Assembly (NCBI RefSeq): GCF_005233875.1
Contig: NZ_SZPZ01000006.1
Coordinates: forward strand, 248,001 to 312,000
Source: Kribbella jiaozuonensis
GTDB lineage: Bacteria > Actinomycetota > Actinomycetes > Propionibacteriales > Kribbellaceae
Length of the DNA stretch: 64,000 nucleotides
Direction: 5' to 3'
Below, one piece after another: positions 24,616 through 33,186 of this stretch. A model generated the notes under the pieces. It worked only from the letters and a program-made list of their open reading frames with translations, searched no databases and was not told the DNA's origin. A program made the position numbers and the translations under genes. How positions within the stretch are numbered: the first letter of the stretch is position 1; each line of letters opens with the position of its first letter.

Positions 24616-24637
24616 CGGAACTGTCGGTGGGGGTGCC

Positions 24638-24650
24638 TAGCGTTGGGGTA
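24638..24650 (+). promoter_or_regulatory. candidate leaderless -10 box
   Basis: TAGCGT (24638-24643) lies six bases before the ATG of the YjbR gene, and there is no Shine-Dalgarno sequence close to that ATG. The arrangement matches the other leaderless candidates in this window. Confidence 0.45.
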
Positions 24651-24982
24651 TGGATGCGCAGGCGGTGGTGAAGGTGATGGCGGGGTTGCCGGGCGCCGAG
24701 GAACACGAGGGGTGGGCGGGGCAGCCGGTGTTCAAGGTTCGGAACAAGAGCTTTGCGTACATGTCCGAGGACCAGAGCCGCCTCCACCTGAAGGCGCTCC
24801 GGGAGGAGCAGGAGGCGCTCGTTGCCGAGGATCCTGAGGTCTACGCACCGTCCTGGGACGGCGGTCGGTTCGCGTGGGTGCTGATCCAGCTGGAGCTGGC
24901 CGACGAGGAGGAGCTCGGGGAGCTGATCACCGAGGCGTGGCGGCTGACCGCGCCGAAGTACCTCATTGCACAGCTGACCTGA
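24650..24982 (+). CDS. MmcQ/YjbR-family protein
   Basis: This 110-residue protein of the MmcQ/YjbR fold (a CyaY-like alpha/beta domain sometimes called DNA-binding) shows the family features AVVKVMAGLPGAEEHEGWAGQPVFKV, SFAYM and the C-terminal WRLTAPKYL. The biological role of the family is not settled. ATG 24650 gives the family-typical start. Its last 20 bases overlap the convergent GNAT gene. Confidence 0.88.
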   Translation: MDAQAVVKVMAGLPGAEEHEGWAGQPVFKVRNKSFAYMSEDQSRLHLKALREEQEALVAEDPEVYAPSWDGGRFAWVLIQLELADEEELGELITEAWRLTAPKYLIAQLT

Positions 24983-25526
24983 CCAGGACCCACTGCGGGC
25001 TGGTGCGGCTGACCTCGGTGAAGCCGGCGCTCAGGTAGACGGACAGCGGGCCGCGGTACAGGTCGGCGGACGAGATCCGGCCTGTTGCGGTGGTGTCGAC
25101 CGCGCAGGCCTCGACGGTGGAGGCGCCGTACGAGCGGGCCAGGTCCACAGCGCCGTACAACAGCTCCGCGGCGACGCCCTGGCGGCGATGGCCGACCGGT
25201 ACGACGAAACAGGTGATCACCCAGGCATCCGGGTGGTCCGTGCGCCAGTTGGGCGACGCGACGACGCGCGGGTACGCCGTACGTGGGGCAACGGCACACC
25301 AGCCGATCGGCGTGCTCCCGTCGTACGCGAGGACTCCGGGCGGCTGCTCAGAGGTGCAGACCTGCTGTTTGAGACCCTCGCGGTTGTCAGCGGGGCTGCT
25401 GTCGGACCAGGCCTTGCCGCGGAGGCGGAAGTACTGGCAGAAACAGCGGGACGGGTCGCCGCGCTCGCCCATCACGGCAGCCACGTCTGGCCAGGTGTCC
25501 GGACCGGCCGGGCGCAGGTTCAGCAT
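24963..25526 (-). CDS. GNAT-family N-acetyltransferase
   Basis: This 187-residue GNAT enzyme has the acetyl-CoA loop GHRRQGVAAELL after the ITCFVVP strand, and the C-terminal strand VYLSAGFTEVSRTSPQWVLV. The N-terminal part with CFCQYFRLRGK is typical of an actinobacterial subgroup of unknown substrate. It is a single gene, convergent with yjbR and divergent from the cupin gene. Confidence 0.88.
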   Translation of the reverse strand: MLNLRPAGPDTWPDVAAVMGERGDPSRCFCQYFRLRGKAWSDSSPADNREGLKQQVCTSEQPPGVLAYDGSTPIGWCAVAPRTAYPRVVASPNWRTDHPDAWVITCFVVPVGHRRQGVAAELLYGAVDLARSYGASTVEACAVDTTATGRISSADLYRGPLSVYLSAGFTEVSRTSPQWVLVRSAVQ

Positions 25527-25619
25527 GGGCTCACCGTAGCGTCACTGTGACCGGATGCGTCCGGTGCGGGACCGGGAGGAGCCTGTTGCCGGACTGGGCC
25601 GGGCTGCCAGATTGTGACC

Positions 25620-25946
25620 ATGCCGAACGAACCTCAAGCAGTCCTGCTCGATGACGCCGAAACCAGCCCGGTCGCGCCGGGTATCGTCCGCCGCGCTCTG
25701 CCGTCCAGCGGGCAGGTGCTGGTCCGCGCCTTCGACCTCGAGGCCGGGATCACCTGGCCGGAGGTCGATGTCCACGACCGGGACGAGTTGATCTACGTCG
25801 CGTCGGGCGAGCTGCTCGACCACGGCCGGTCCTACCCGGCGGGGACGTACCTCTACTACCGGGCCGGCAGCCGGCACCAGCCGCGGACCGAGACCGGCGT
25901 ACGGATCATCGTCTTCGGCCCGGCGGAGGCCCCGCTCACCGCGTGA
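25620..25946 (+). CDS. cupin-domain protein
   Basis: This 108-residue single-cupin protein has a first motif seen in WPEVDVHDRDELIYVASGELLDHG and a second near YYRAGSRHQPRTETGVRIIVF. The His and Glu metal ligands are mostly recognisable, so a metal-binding dioxygenase- or isomerase-like role is possible. The function is not predictable further. ATG 25620 is preferred; GTG 25614 is two codons upstream. It lies directly before the groEL promoter but is not part of that operon. Confidence 0.75.
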   Translation: MPNEPQAVLLDDAETSPVAPGIVRRALPSSGQVLVRAFDLEAGITWPEVDVHDRDELIYVASGELLDHGRSYPAGTYLYYRAGSRHQPRTETGVRIIVFGPAEAPLTA

Positions 25947-25961
25947 GCGCAGGTGGTCTGG

Positions 25962-25991
25962 CTTGCACTCGTTTGGGTCGAGTGCTAATAC
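25962..25991 (+). promoter_or_regulatory. groEL promoter with CIRCE element 1
   Basis: CTTGCACTC (25962-25970), nine bases, and GAGTGCTAA (25980-25988) form a CIRCE operator for HrcA; the left arm differs from TTAGCACTC at two places. The promoter is embedded in it: TTGCAC (25963-25968), a 17-bp spacer and TAATAC (25986-25991). HrcA bound here would block RNA polymerase directly. Confidence 0.92.
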
Positions 25992-25995
25992 TTGG

Positions 25996-26022
25996 TTAGC
26001 ACTCCAAGGGCGAGAGTGATAA
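25996..26022 (+). promoter_or_regulatory. CIRCE element 2
   Basis: TTAGCACTC (25996-26004), nine bases, and GAGTGATAA (26014-26022) form a second CIRCE with only one mismatch to consensus. It begins about where transcription from the upstream promoter should start, so it would lie at the 5' end of the mRNA. The remaining leader to the groEL ATG is about 150 bases with no gene in it. Confidence 0.9.
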
Positions 26023-26170
26023 GTGCTCGTGCCCGGGGAGTGTGCAAGAAGACGGCCTCGATGAGGTGCCGGAGCGCGGCGGGACATGAGCGTCGCGGGT
26101 CGGTGCCGTCCGTCGCGGGCATCCGGGCCGGCTGGACCACAAAGACTCGACGCGGGAGGACTCGCGGAGA

Positions 26171-27796
<1,626 letters not shown>

Positions 27797-27826
27797 CCTG
27801 AAGTCCGACAGCATACAGCACCAAAG

Positions 27827-27854
27827 GCGGTCCCGGGCAAAAGCCCGGGACCGC
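27827..27854 (+). terminator. groEL terminator
   Basis: GCGGTCCCGGGC (27827-27838) pairs perfectly with GCCCGGGACCGC (27843-27854) over AAAA, followed by a T-rich run (TTGCTGTTGTGTG). It starts 30 bases after the groEL stop. The 134 bases from here to the GH6 stop hold nothing I recognise. Confidence 0.95.
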
Positions 27855-27988
27855 TTGCTGTTGTGTGGGGGAGATACGCGCAAGCCGTCGCCTGGGCGCA
27901 GTTCGCTCGCCGGGTGGAGGTGTGCGTGGGGGTGGTTCGCGGCGCCGCCGGAGGCGGTAATAAGTCTGTCGCCGCGGAGCGGTGTCCT

Positions 27989-28957
27989 TTAGGTGCCGGT
28001 TATTAGGTGGTGGGCGAGGAGCGGGGAGAAGGTTCGGATGGGGAGGGTGGGGGTTTGGCCGCAGGGGCCGTCGGATTCGCCGGGGGTGCGGAGCCAGAGG
28101 TGGAGGTCTACGGGGGAGGTGGCGACGGCGGGGGGAGTGCCTAGTTTGCGGGTGGGTGGGTTGCAGGCACTGCCGTCGGAGCCGTTGCCGTTGCGGCTGG
28201 TGTCGATGATGAAGTGGGATCCGCCGCCGAGCGCCTGCAGGAGCGCCGTACCGCGAGCAACCGACTCAGAGGTGGTGAAGTAGTTCGCGGTGTTCAGCGC
28301 GAACCCGCGGACCTTCCCGACATCCGCCAACCGCAGCCGCCGCGCGATCTCCTTCGCATCACCGGACCCCACGTTCCCCGCGTCCAGATACACCCACGTG
28401 TTCGGGTTCTTCACTGCAAGCAGCCCGACGGCGTACTTGAGCATCGCGATCCGCCCGTCCCACTCCGCCGGCGGGAAACAATCGAGTCGAGCCAGCGCAT
28501 CCGGCTCCAGCACCACGACGGCCGGCCGTACTCCGATCCCGTCCGACAAGCCCCCGATCCAAGCCCGGTACGCCGCCTCGGACGCCGCCCCGCCGCCGAT
28601 CCCGCACGGTCCACCGGGCAGGTTGTCCGCGACGAGCACCGGCAGCTTGTCGGCCCGGTCCGCGGCCATCGTGTACGCCGCGACGCCCGCCTTCACGTCC
28701 CCGCTCCACATGCCGAACCACCGCGCCGACGCCTGACCCGCGATCTTCGTCGCGAGCTCGGTGTCCTCGGGATGCCGCCGTACGTAGGCCGCCGCGGCCG
28801 AACCCGGATCGACGTAGAACCCGTTGGTCAGCTTGAGCGGATCGCCGGTCGCTTCGGCCAGCCCTGCCTCAGGCCGGCCGAAGACGACTAACGCGGCGGA
28901 CAGCAACAGACCGGCAGCTACCAAAAGGACAGCGCGGCCCGGTCGCGGAGTCGGCAT
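27989..28957 (-). CDS. secreted glycoside hydrolase family 6 (endoglucanase-like)
   Basis: This 322-residue enzyme of GH6, the cellulase family of inverting beta-1,4-glucanases, starts with a signal peptide or anchor (PGRAVLLVAAGLLLSAALVVFG). Catalytic-domain motifs are FYVDPGSAAAAYV, VVLEPDAL with the key Asp, YLDAGNVGSGD, and WLRTPGESDGPCG near the C-terminus. No carbohydrate-binding module is attached. It stands behind a secreted ribonuclease gene on the same strand. A 12-bp palindrome in the space between could be its operator. Confidence 0.92.
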   Translation of the reverse strand: MPTPRPGRAVLLVAAGLLLSAALVVFGRPEAGLAEATGDPLKLTNGFYVDPGSAAAAYVRRHPEDTELATKIAGQASARWFGMWSGDVKAGVAAYTMAADRADKLPVLVADNLPGGPCGIGGGAASEAAYRAWIGGLSDGIGVRPAVVVLEPDALARLDCFPPAEWDGRIAMLKYAVGLLAVKNPNTWVYLDAGNVGSGDAKEIARRLRLADVGKVRGFALNTANYFTTSESVARGTALLQALGGGSHFIIDTSRNGNGSDGSACNPPTRKLGTPPAVATSPVDLHLWLRTPGESDGPCGQTPTLPIRTFSPLLAHHLITGT

Positions 28958-28981
28958 CGGTGAGGCGTCCTTCCATCCATG

Positions 28982-28993
28982 GAGTGATCACTC
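28982..28993. promoter_or_regulatory. 12-bp palindrome upstream of the GH6 gene
   Basis: GAGTGATCACTC is a perfect palindrome located 25 bp before the GH6 start codon. It is a plausible repressor site. It does not match the CebR cellulose-operator consensus TGGGAGCGCTCCCA. Confidence 0.45.
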
Positions 28994-29022
28994 AACGTGC
29001 CGACGAGACTACTCTCAGGGGT

Positions 29023-29424
29023 TCAGCTGTTCTCGTCGACCTCGCAGAACGAGGCGTAATGGTCGCCGGTGTAGTAGACGTGCTCGGGGTCGGTCGTCGC
29101 GCCGCCGCCGATCAGCCGGCGGGCGCCGCGGTCGGACGAGCCGGGCGTCTTCACGGTGTACTCGTGGTAATAGCTGCTCGACTCGTCGGGGAGGATGCCC
29201 TCCCGGTTCTGGAAGACGGTGCCGTCCTGGCGGTACGGGAACGGCCCGCCGGAGTGGATCAGGTCGAGGGTGTCGGCTGCCTGCGTCGGCAGCGAGCTCA
29301 GCGCACAGGTGTCGATCGCGGCTGCAGAGGCGACAACGTACGTGCTGGAGGTTGGGGCGGCGTAGGCCGTGGTGCCGAAGGCGGCGGTGGTCGCCAGGAC
29401 CACGGCGGCGATGAGGGTTCTCAT
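29023..29424 (-). CDS. secreted guanyl-specific ribonuclease (RNase Sa type)
   Basis: This 133-residue precursor has a clear signal peptide ending near AYAAP and a mature domain very like Streptomyces RNase Sa: DTLDLIHSGGPFPY, QDGTVFQNRE, YYHEYTV and YTGDHYASF. The catalytic triad Glu54/Arg69/His85 of RNase Sa corresponds to Glu88, Arg103 and His122, and Arg65 to Arg99. The N-terminal disulfide Cys is Cys40, but the C-terminal Cys has moved to Cys127. ATG 29424 is preferred over a TTG at 29445. No barstar-like inhibitor gene is next to it, so export alone may protect the cell. Confidence 0.93.
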   Translation of the reverse strand: MRTLIAAVVLATTAAFGTTAYAAPTSSTYVVASAAAIDTCALSSLPTQAADTLDLIHSGGPFPYRQDGTVFQNREGILPDESSSYYHEYTVKTPGSSDRGARRLIGGGATTDPEHVYYTGDHYASFCEVDENS

Positions 29425-29551
29425 GCCTGCACGCTTCCCCCGCAAACAAACGTTCGTACATCCCAGGTGTGAATAACAGGTGGACTATGACCCCGGTCGG
29501 CGCATAGTCTCTGGCCCGGCGAGACCAGACCCGGAGTGGAAGGAGCGACCG

Positions 29552-29608
29552 ATGAGCACACCGACTTGTTTCCCGGCGCACCCGACCCGCTCCCACAGCT
29601 CGCACTGA
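29552..29608 (+). promoter_or_regulatory. possible leader peptide upstream of a GNAT gene
   Basis: An 18-codon frame (MSTPTCFPAHPTRSHSSH) has an AAGGAG ribosome-binding site seven bases before its ATG. It ends 29 bases before the GTG of the GNAT gene. Between them, CCTCC (29620-29624) can pair with GGAGG (29629-29633), the only ribosome-binding site of the GNAT gene. GATCC (29612-29616) can instead pair with GGATC (29632-29636). This resembles translational attenuation, but no experiment is implied. Confidence 0.45.
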
Positions 29609-29637
29609 GCGGATCCGCGCCTCCTGCTGGAGGATCT

Positions 29638-30576
29638 GTGACGATTCGCAACACCGTCGAGGCCGACCTCGACACCATCCTTGCTCTGATCGAGCAGCAG
29701 AAGTCCGTCAACACCGTCACCCACGACCGGTACGTCGAATACGTTGCCGACGGCTACTACCGCGACGACTGGACCTGGGTCGTCGAGGAGAACGGCGTGA
29801 TCCGCGCCCTCGCGATCTGGTGGGGCGGTTCGGGCGAGGACCTGCCGTTCAGCATCGACGGCCTGTACTACGTGGGCGACGACGACGCGGTCCCGGCGTG
29901 GACCGAACTGATCAAGCACGCCCTCGCACAACGGCCGGCCGATGGCGAGCAGCCGGAGTACCACTTCTTCCTGGCCAGCGACTGGCAGCAGCAGCCGGAG
30001 GTTGTTGCCGCGCTCGAGCCGCGGGCGCAGGCGGCCACGGCGGCCGGGCTGACCGCGATCACCGATCGGCTGCGGTACGAGTGGAAGCCGGAGTACGGCC
30101 TGCCGCCGCGCTCCAACCGGCTGCGGTTCGAACCTGCCGACGACGAAGCGTTCGTCGACGTGTTCATGCAGGTCAGCCAGGGCAGTCTGGATGCCGCGAC
30201 GGCGCGGGAAATCGCGCGGGTCGGGGTCGAGACCGCGGCCCGCGAGGAACTCGACCTGTACAAGTCGATGCCGAACAGCGACCGGGCCTGGTGGCGGCTC
30301 GGATACAACGAAGACGGCAAGCTGATCGGCTTCGCGATCCCGTCTGCGAACGCGGGTGGACCGACGGTCGGATACCTCGGCGTTCTGCCCGAGCATCGCG
30401 GCAACCGGTATATCGACGAGCTCCTGGCCGAGATCACCCACATGCACGCCGAGCTGGGTGCAGAGCACATCAGAGCCGACACGGACTTCGGCAATGTGCC
30501 GATGGCGAAGTCCTTTGAACGCATGGGATATCGGAACTTCGCGGTCCGCCGGGTGCTGTCCTTCCCGGAGAGCTGA
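29638..30576 (+). CDS. GNAT-family N-acetyltransferase with attenuator-like leader
   Basis: From GTG 29638 the protein has 312 residues: an N-terminal GNAT-like domain beginning MTIRNTVEADLDTIL and a C-terminal one with GYLGVLPEHRGNRYIDELLAEI and a final strand FERMGYRNFAVRRVL. The acetyl-CoA loop (EHRGNRY) is slightly unusual. The start is supported by GGAGG five bases upstream. An alternative start at 29536 would add 34 residues of non-domain sequence. The 5' leader has its own small frame and a hairpin over the ribosome-binding site. The substrate is unknown; an antibiotic is possible. Confidence 0.8.
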   Translation: MTIRNTVEADLDTILALIEQQKSVNTVTHDRYVEYVADGYYRDDWTWVVEENGVIRALAIWWGGSGEDLPFSIDGLYYVGDDDAVPAWTELIKHALAQRPADGEQPEYHFFLASDWQQQPEVVAALEPRAQAATAAGLTAITDRLRYEWKPEYGLPPRSNRLRFEPADDEAFVDVFMQVSQGSLDAATAREIARVGVETAAREELDLYKSMPNSDRAWWRLGYNEDGKLIGFAIPSANAGGPTVGYLGVLPEHRGNRYIDELLAEITHMHAELGAEHIRADTDFGNVPMAKSFERMGYRNFAVRRVLSFPES

Positions 30577-30621
30577 ACTCGCCCGCCCGAGGTGCAGACG
30601 AGCGACGACCTTGCGCCCTAT

Positions 30622-30643
30622 GCTCCCTGACATGTCAGGGAGC
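30622..30643. promoter_or_regulatory. 22-bp perfect palindrome
   Basis: GCTCCCTGACA and its exact reverse complement TGTCAGGGAGC abut to give a perfect 22-bp palindrome. It lies 20 bp before the small membrane-protein gene and partly overlaps a TATGCT (30619-30624) that could be a -10 box. An operator is the best reading; it could also fold as a terminator of the GNAT gene. Confidence 0.7.
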
Positions 30644-30662
30644 TCCGGGGGGAGTCGCTGCG

Positions 30663-31124
30663 ATGCGTGACATCGCCTTGATCCTGCATGTCGTGGCCGG
30701 GATTCTCGCCGTGCTGTTCGGCCCGCTGGCGATCGTGCTGACGTTGCGTCGCCGCGGGCTGAACTGGGCCGGCGAGGTCTACCACTGGACGATCGCAGGA
30801 GTCTGTCTGACCGCGCTGGTGATGGTCCCGTACGACTGGGGCCGGCTCTGGTACTTCTGGCCGATCACCATCGCGTCGTACCTGTTCGTCTACCTCGGCC
30901 AGCGCTCCGCCGAGGCGCCCGGCGGCCTCTGGTACCGCGGCGTCCTCCGCGGGTACGGCGGGGGCTGGGTCGCGCTCTGGACCGCGATCGCGATCGTCAG
31001 CCTCCCGCACCACCCGTGGGCGTGGGCCATCCCGATCGTGGTCGGCTCGACCGTCATCGAGTGGTTGTGCTTCAACCCGTCGCCGACCTGGACCCGGGAG
31101 CCACAGGCCGGCGCGACGTCCTAG
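30663..31124 (+). CDS. small four-helix membrane protein
   Basis: This 153-residue protein has four evident membrane helices (IALILHVVAGILAVLFGPLAIVL; AGVCLTALVMVPYDW; FWPITIASYLFVYLG; WAWAIPIVVGSTVIEW). The family is not recognised; the layout is like DUF2306-type proteins. ATG 30663 follows a CGGGGGGAG ribosome-binding site. The stop shares the palindromic CTAG with the stop of the convergent FHA gene. Confidence 0.8.
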   Translation: MRDIALILHVVAGILAVLFGPLAIVLTLRRRGLNWAGEVYHWTIAGVCLTALVMVPYDWGRLWYFWPITIASYLFVYLGQRSAEAPGGLWYRGVLRGYGGGWVALWTAIAIVSLPHHPWAWAIPIVVGSTVIEWLCFNPSPTWTREPQAGATS

Positions 31125-31897
31125 GCCTGGCCGGCCTGCTCTTCCGGGGTGGCCTTGCGTACGACGAGACGGGTCCAGGCGCCGACGTAGATGCGGTCGT
31201 CCGGGTTCAGCTCCTGGCGCTGGCCGGGGATGATCGGGTCCTCGGGGAGCGGGCCGGCGGCGGAGGCGACGTACGTGCCGTTGGAGGACTGGAGATCCTC
31301 GACCCACCAGCGCTGGCCGTCCGTGGTGAGCTGCGCCTGGCGACGGCTGACGCCGGTGTCGTCACCGCAGTCGATCTCCGGGTGGATGTTCCGGCTGCGG
31401 GACGGGCGGCCGATCAGCAGGCTCTTCTCGGTCAACGGGATCACCGTCGGCAGACCGGGTGACGGGCAGGGGTCGTCGCTCTGCTGTACGGCGTACCAGT
31501 CGGGGTCGACCCACAGTTCGACGACCCACTCCGCGACTGCCGCCGGCGGAGCAGGCGGTGTCGGGCCGGACGAAGAGAGGTCCAGCGCCGACGCGGCTCG
31601 CGGCATGGTGCCGGTGGTGAAGTCGTAGCCACAGTTCTCACAGAACAACGCGTCGAGTGAGGCTGCCTCGGAGCAGTTGGGGCACAGCTGCCCCGCGGGA
31701 GCGGCGTCCGGGGAGGCGGGCGCTGAGACCCCGGAACCGAGCCCGGCACCCGCGGGCGCCGGAGCGGCCGACCCACTCGCTGCAGCACCGGCCGGGTCCG
31801 AGCCCGTGGCAGGTGTGCCGGCCGGGATCGGGAGGCCGCAGACGTCGCAGTAGTCGGTCGAGGTGGACGGGTGCCCACTCGGACAGTTGACGGTCAT
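31121..31897 (-). CDS. zinc-ribbon FHA-domain protein
   Basis: The 258-residue protein has two N-terminal four-cysteine-type ribbons (CPSGHPSTSTDYCDVCG, in which the second ligand may be His, and CPNCSEAASLDALFCENCG) around a Pro/Ala-rich linker. A C-terminal FHA domain follows: LLIGRPSRSRNIHPEI, GVSRRQAQL with the phosphothreonine-binding Ser/Arg, and LQSSNGTYV. FHA domains bind pThr, so it is a likely reader of the PknG-type kinase encoded in the same operon. Its ATG overlaps the stop of the VWA gene. It is the last gene of the telA-to-FHA operon. Confidence 0.93.
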   Translation of the reverse strand: MTVNCPSGHPSTSTDYCDVCGLPIPAGTPATGSDPAGAAASGSAAPAPAGAGLGSGVSAPASPDAAPAGQLCPNCSEAASLDALFCENCGYDFTTGTMPRAASALDLSSSGPTPPAPPAAVAEWVVELWVDPDWYAVQQSDDPCPSPGLPTVIPLTEKSLLIGRPSRSRNIHPEIDCGDDTGVSRRQAQLTTDGQRWWVEDLQSSNGTYVASAAGPLPEDPIIPGQRQELNPDDRIYVGAWTRLVVRKATPEEQAGQA

Positions 31898-33171
31898 TTC
31901 TTCACCCGGGTGGTCTTGGTGGAGGCCGTGTCGAGAGCCATCTCGTCGGCCTTCTCCACGGTCCGCTTCAGCCGCACCGTACCCGTTTCCTGGTCGTCGA
32001 TGTCGACAACCTTGCGCAGCCGCGTGGTCGCTTCCTCGTTGCCGGTCGCGGCCGCGAGCTGCACCGCTCGGCCAAGCTTCGTCGTCGCAGTCGCCGTGTC
32101 ACCGGCGGCCTTGGCGGCCAGACCGTCCTGGATCGCCTGCGCCAGCTCGGTCTGCCCGGTGTAGTGCGCGACCTCCGGGCTGATGCGGGTCGTCAACGCC
32201 TCGTCGGCCGACCAGAGCGCCTTGACCAGACCCTGCGCGACGGTCTGATCGCCGATCACCAGCTGCACACGGGCGGCAAGCTGCTCCTGCCCGATCGCCT
32301 TAGCTGCCAGCCGGATCGCCACGTGGTAGTCACGGGACTCGTCGCCCCACGAGCCGGTCGGGTACGAGCCGGTGAGCGGGTTGATCGCCGTACGGCGTGA
32401 GGTCAGGTCCTCGACCGTCGGCGCGACCTGCCGTACGAACAGCACCTCGGCACCCTGCGGCGCCCACACCCGCAGGTCGGCCTGCGCGACACCGCGGCTC
32501 ATCGCATTCTGAATCAGCTTGGAGAACTCGGCGGCCAGCTGGTCCGGCGCCGGGATGATGTCGACGGTGCCGAGCAGCGCCTGCGCGATCCGCCGTACTT
32601 CGTCCACCTGCCAGGCGACGCCGACGCCGCGGGTGTCGCACTGGAACTGGCCGGTCACCGACTCGATCGCCTGGGTCAGCGCTTCCGGCGTCTCGTGCTG
32701 GTTCTCGCCGTCGGTCAGCAGGATCGCGTGCTTCTGGGACAGCGACGGGACGGTCGCGAAGACCCGCGACGCCAGCCGCAGCCAGGTACCCATCGCAGTA
32801 CCGCCGTCGGCGTAGAAGCGGGACACCGCGTCCTTGGCTGCCTGCCGGGTGTACGGGTCCATCCGGACCATCACCGGTTCCGACGAAGGCGGGAACGCCA
32901 GTTGCGCCCGGTCGTTGCCGGAGATCACCGCGAACCAGACCCCGTCGAGGATCTGGTCGAGCGCGGTCTGTGCGGCGTACGCCGCCGCCTGGACGCCCTC
33001 GCGGCCCATCGAGCCGGAGGTGTCGACGATGATGATCTCGCCCGCGTCGCCGCTACCGGACTGCCCGGCCGCGCCGGCACCGGTGCAGTTCACCGTGACG
33101 ATCGCGTGTACGTCGGTCCCGCCGTCGGGCAGGAACTCGTTCTGGTAGACGCTGGCGGTGAAGTCGGCCAT
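31894..33171 (-). CDS. VWA-domain protein
   Basis: The 425-residue protein has an N-terminal beta-rich lead-in, then a von Willebrand A domain. The metal-ion-dependent adhesion site is complete: DTSGSMG, then GGTAMGTWL with the Thr, and LLTDGENQHE with the Asp. A C-terminal helical region (AKAAGDTATATTKLGRAVQLAAATGN) looks TPR-like. There is no signal peptide, so it acts in the cytosol. It lies 15 bp after the PP2C gene and overlaps the FHA gene. VWA proteins are regular members of TelA/Ter-type stress clusters. Confidence 0.92.
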   Translation of the reverse strand: MADFTASVYQNEFLPDGGTDVHAIVTVNCTGAGAAGQSGSGDAGEIIIVDTSGSMGREGVQAAAYAAQTALDQILDGVWFAVISGNDRAQLAFPPSSEPVMVRMDPYTRQAAKDAVSRFYADGGTAMGTWLRLASRVFATVPSLSQKHAILLTDGENQHETPEALTQAIESVTGQFQCDTRGVGVAWQVDEVRRIAQALLGTVDIIPAPDQLAAEFSKLIQNAMSRGVAQADLRVWAPQGAEVLFVRQVAPTVEDLTSRRTAINPLTGSYPTGSWGDESRDYHVAIRLAAKAIGQEQLAARVQLVIGDQTVAQGLVKALWSADEALTTRISPEVAHYTGQTELAQAIQDGLAAKAAGDTATATTKLGRAVQLAAATGNEEATTRLRKVVDIDDQETGTVRLKRTVEKADEMALDTASTKTTRVKK

Positions 33172-33186
33172 CTCGGGTCCCTCTCC

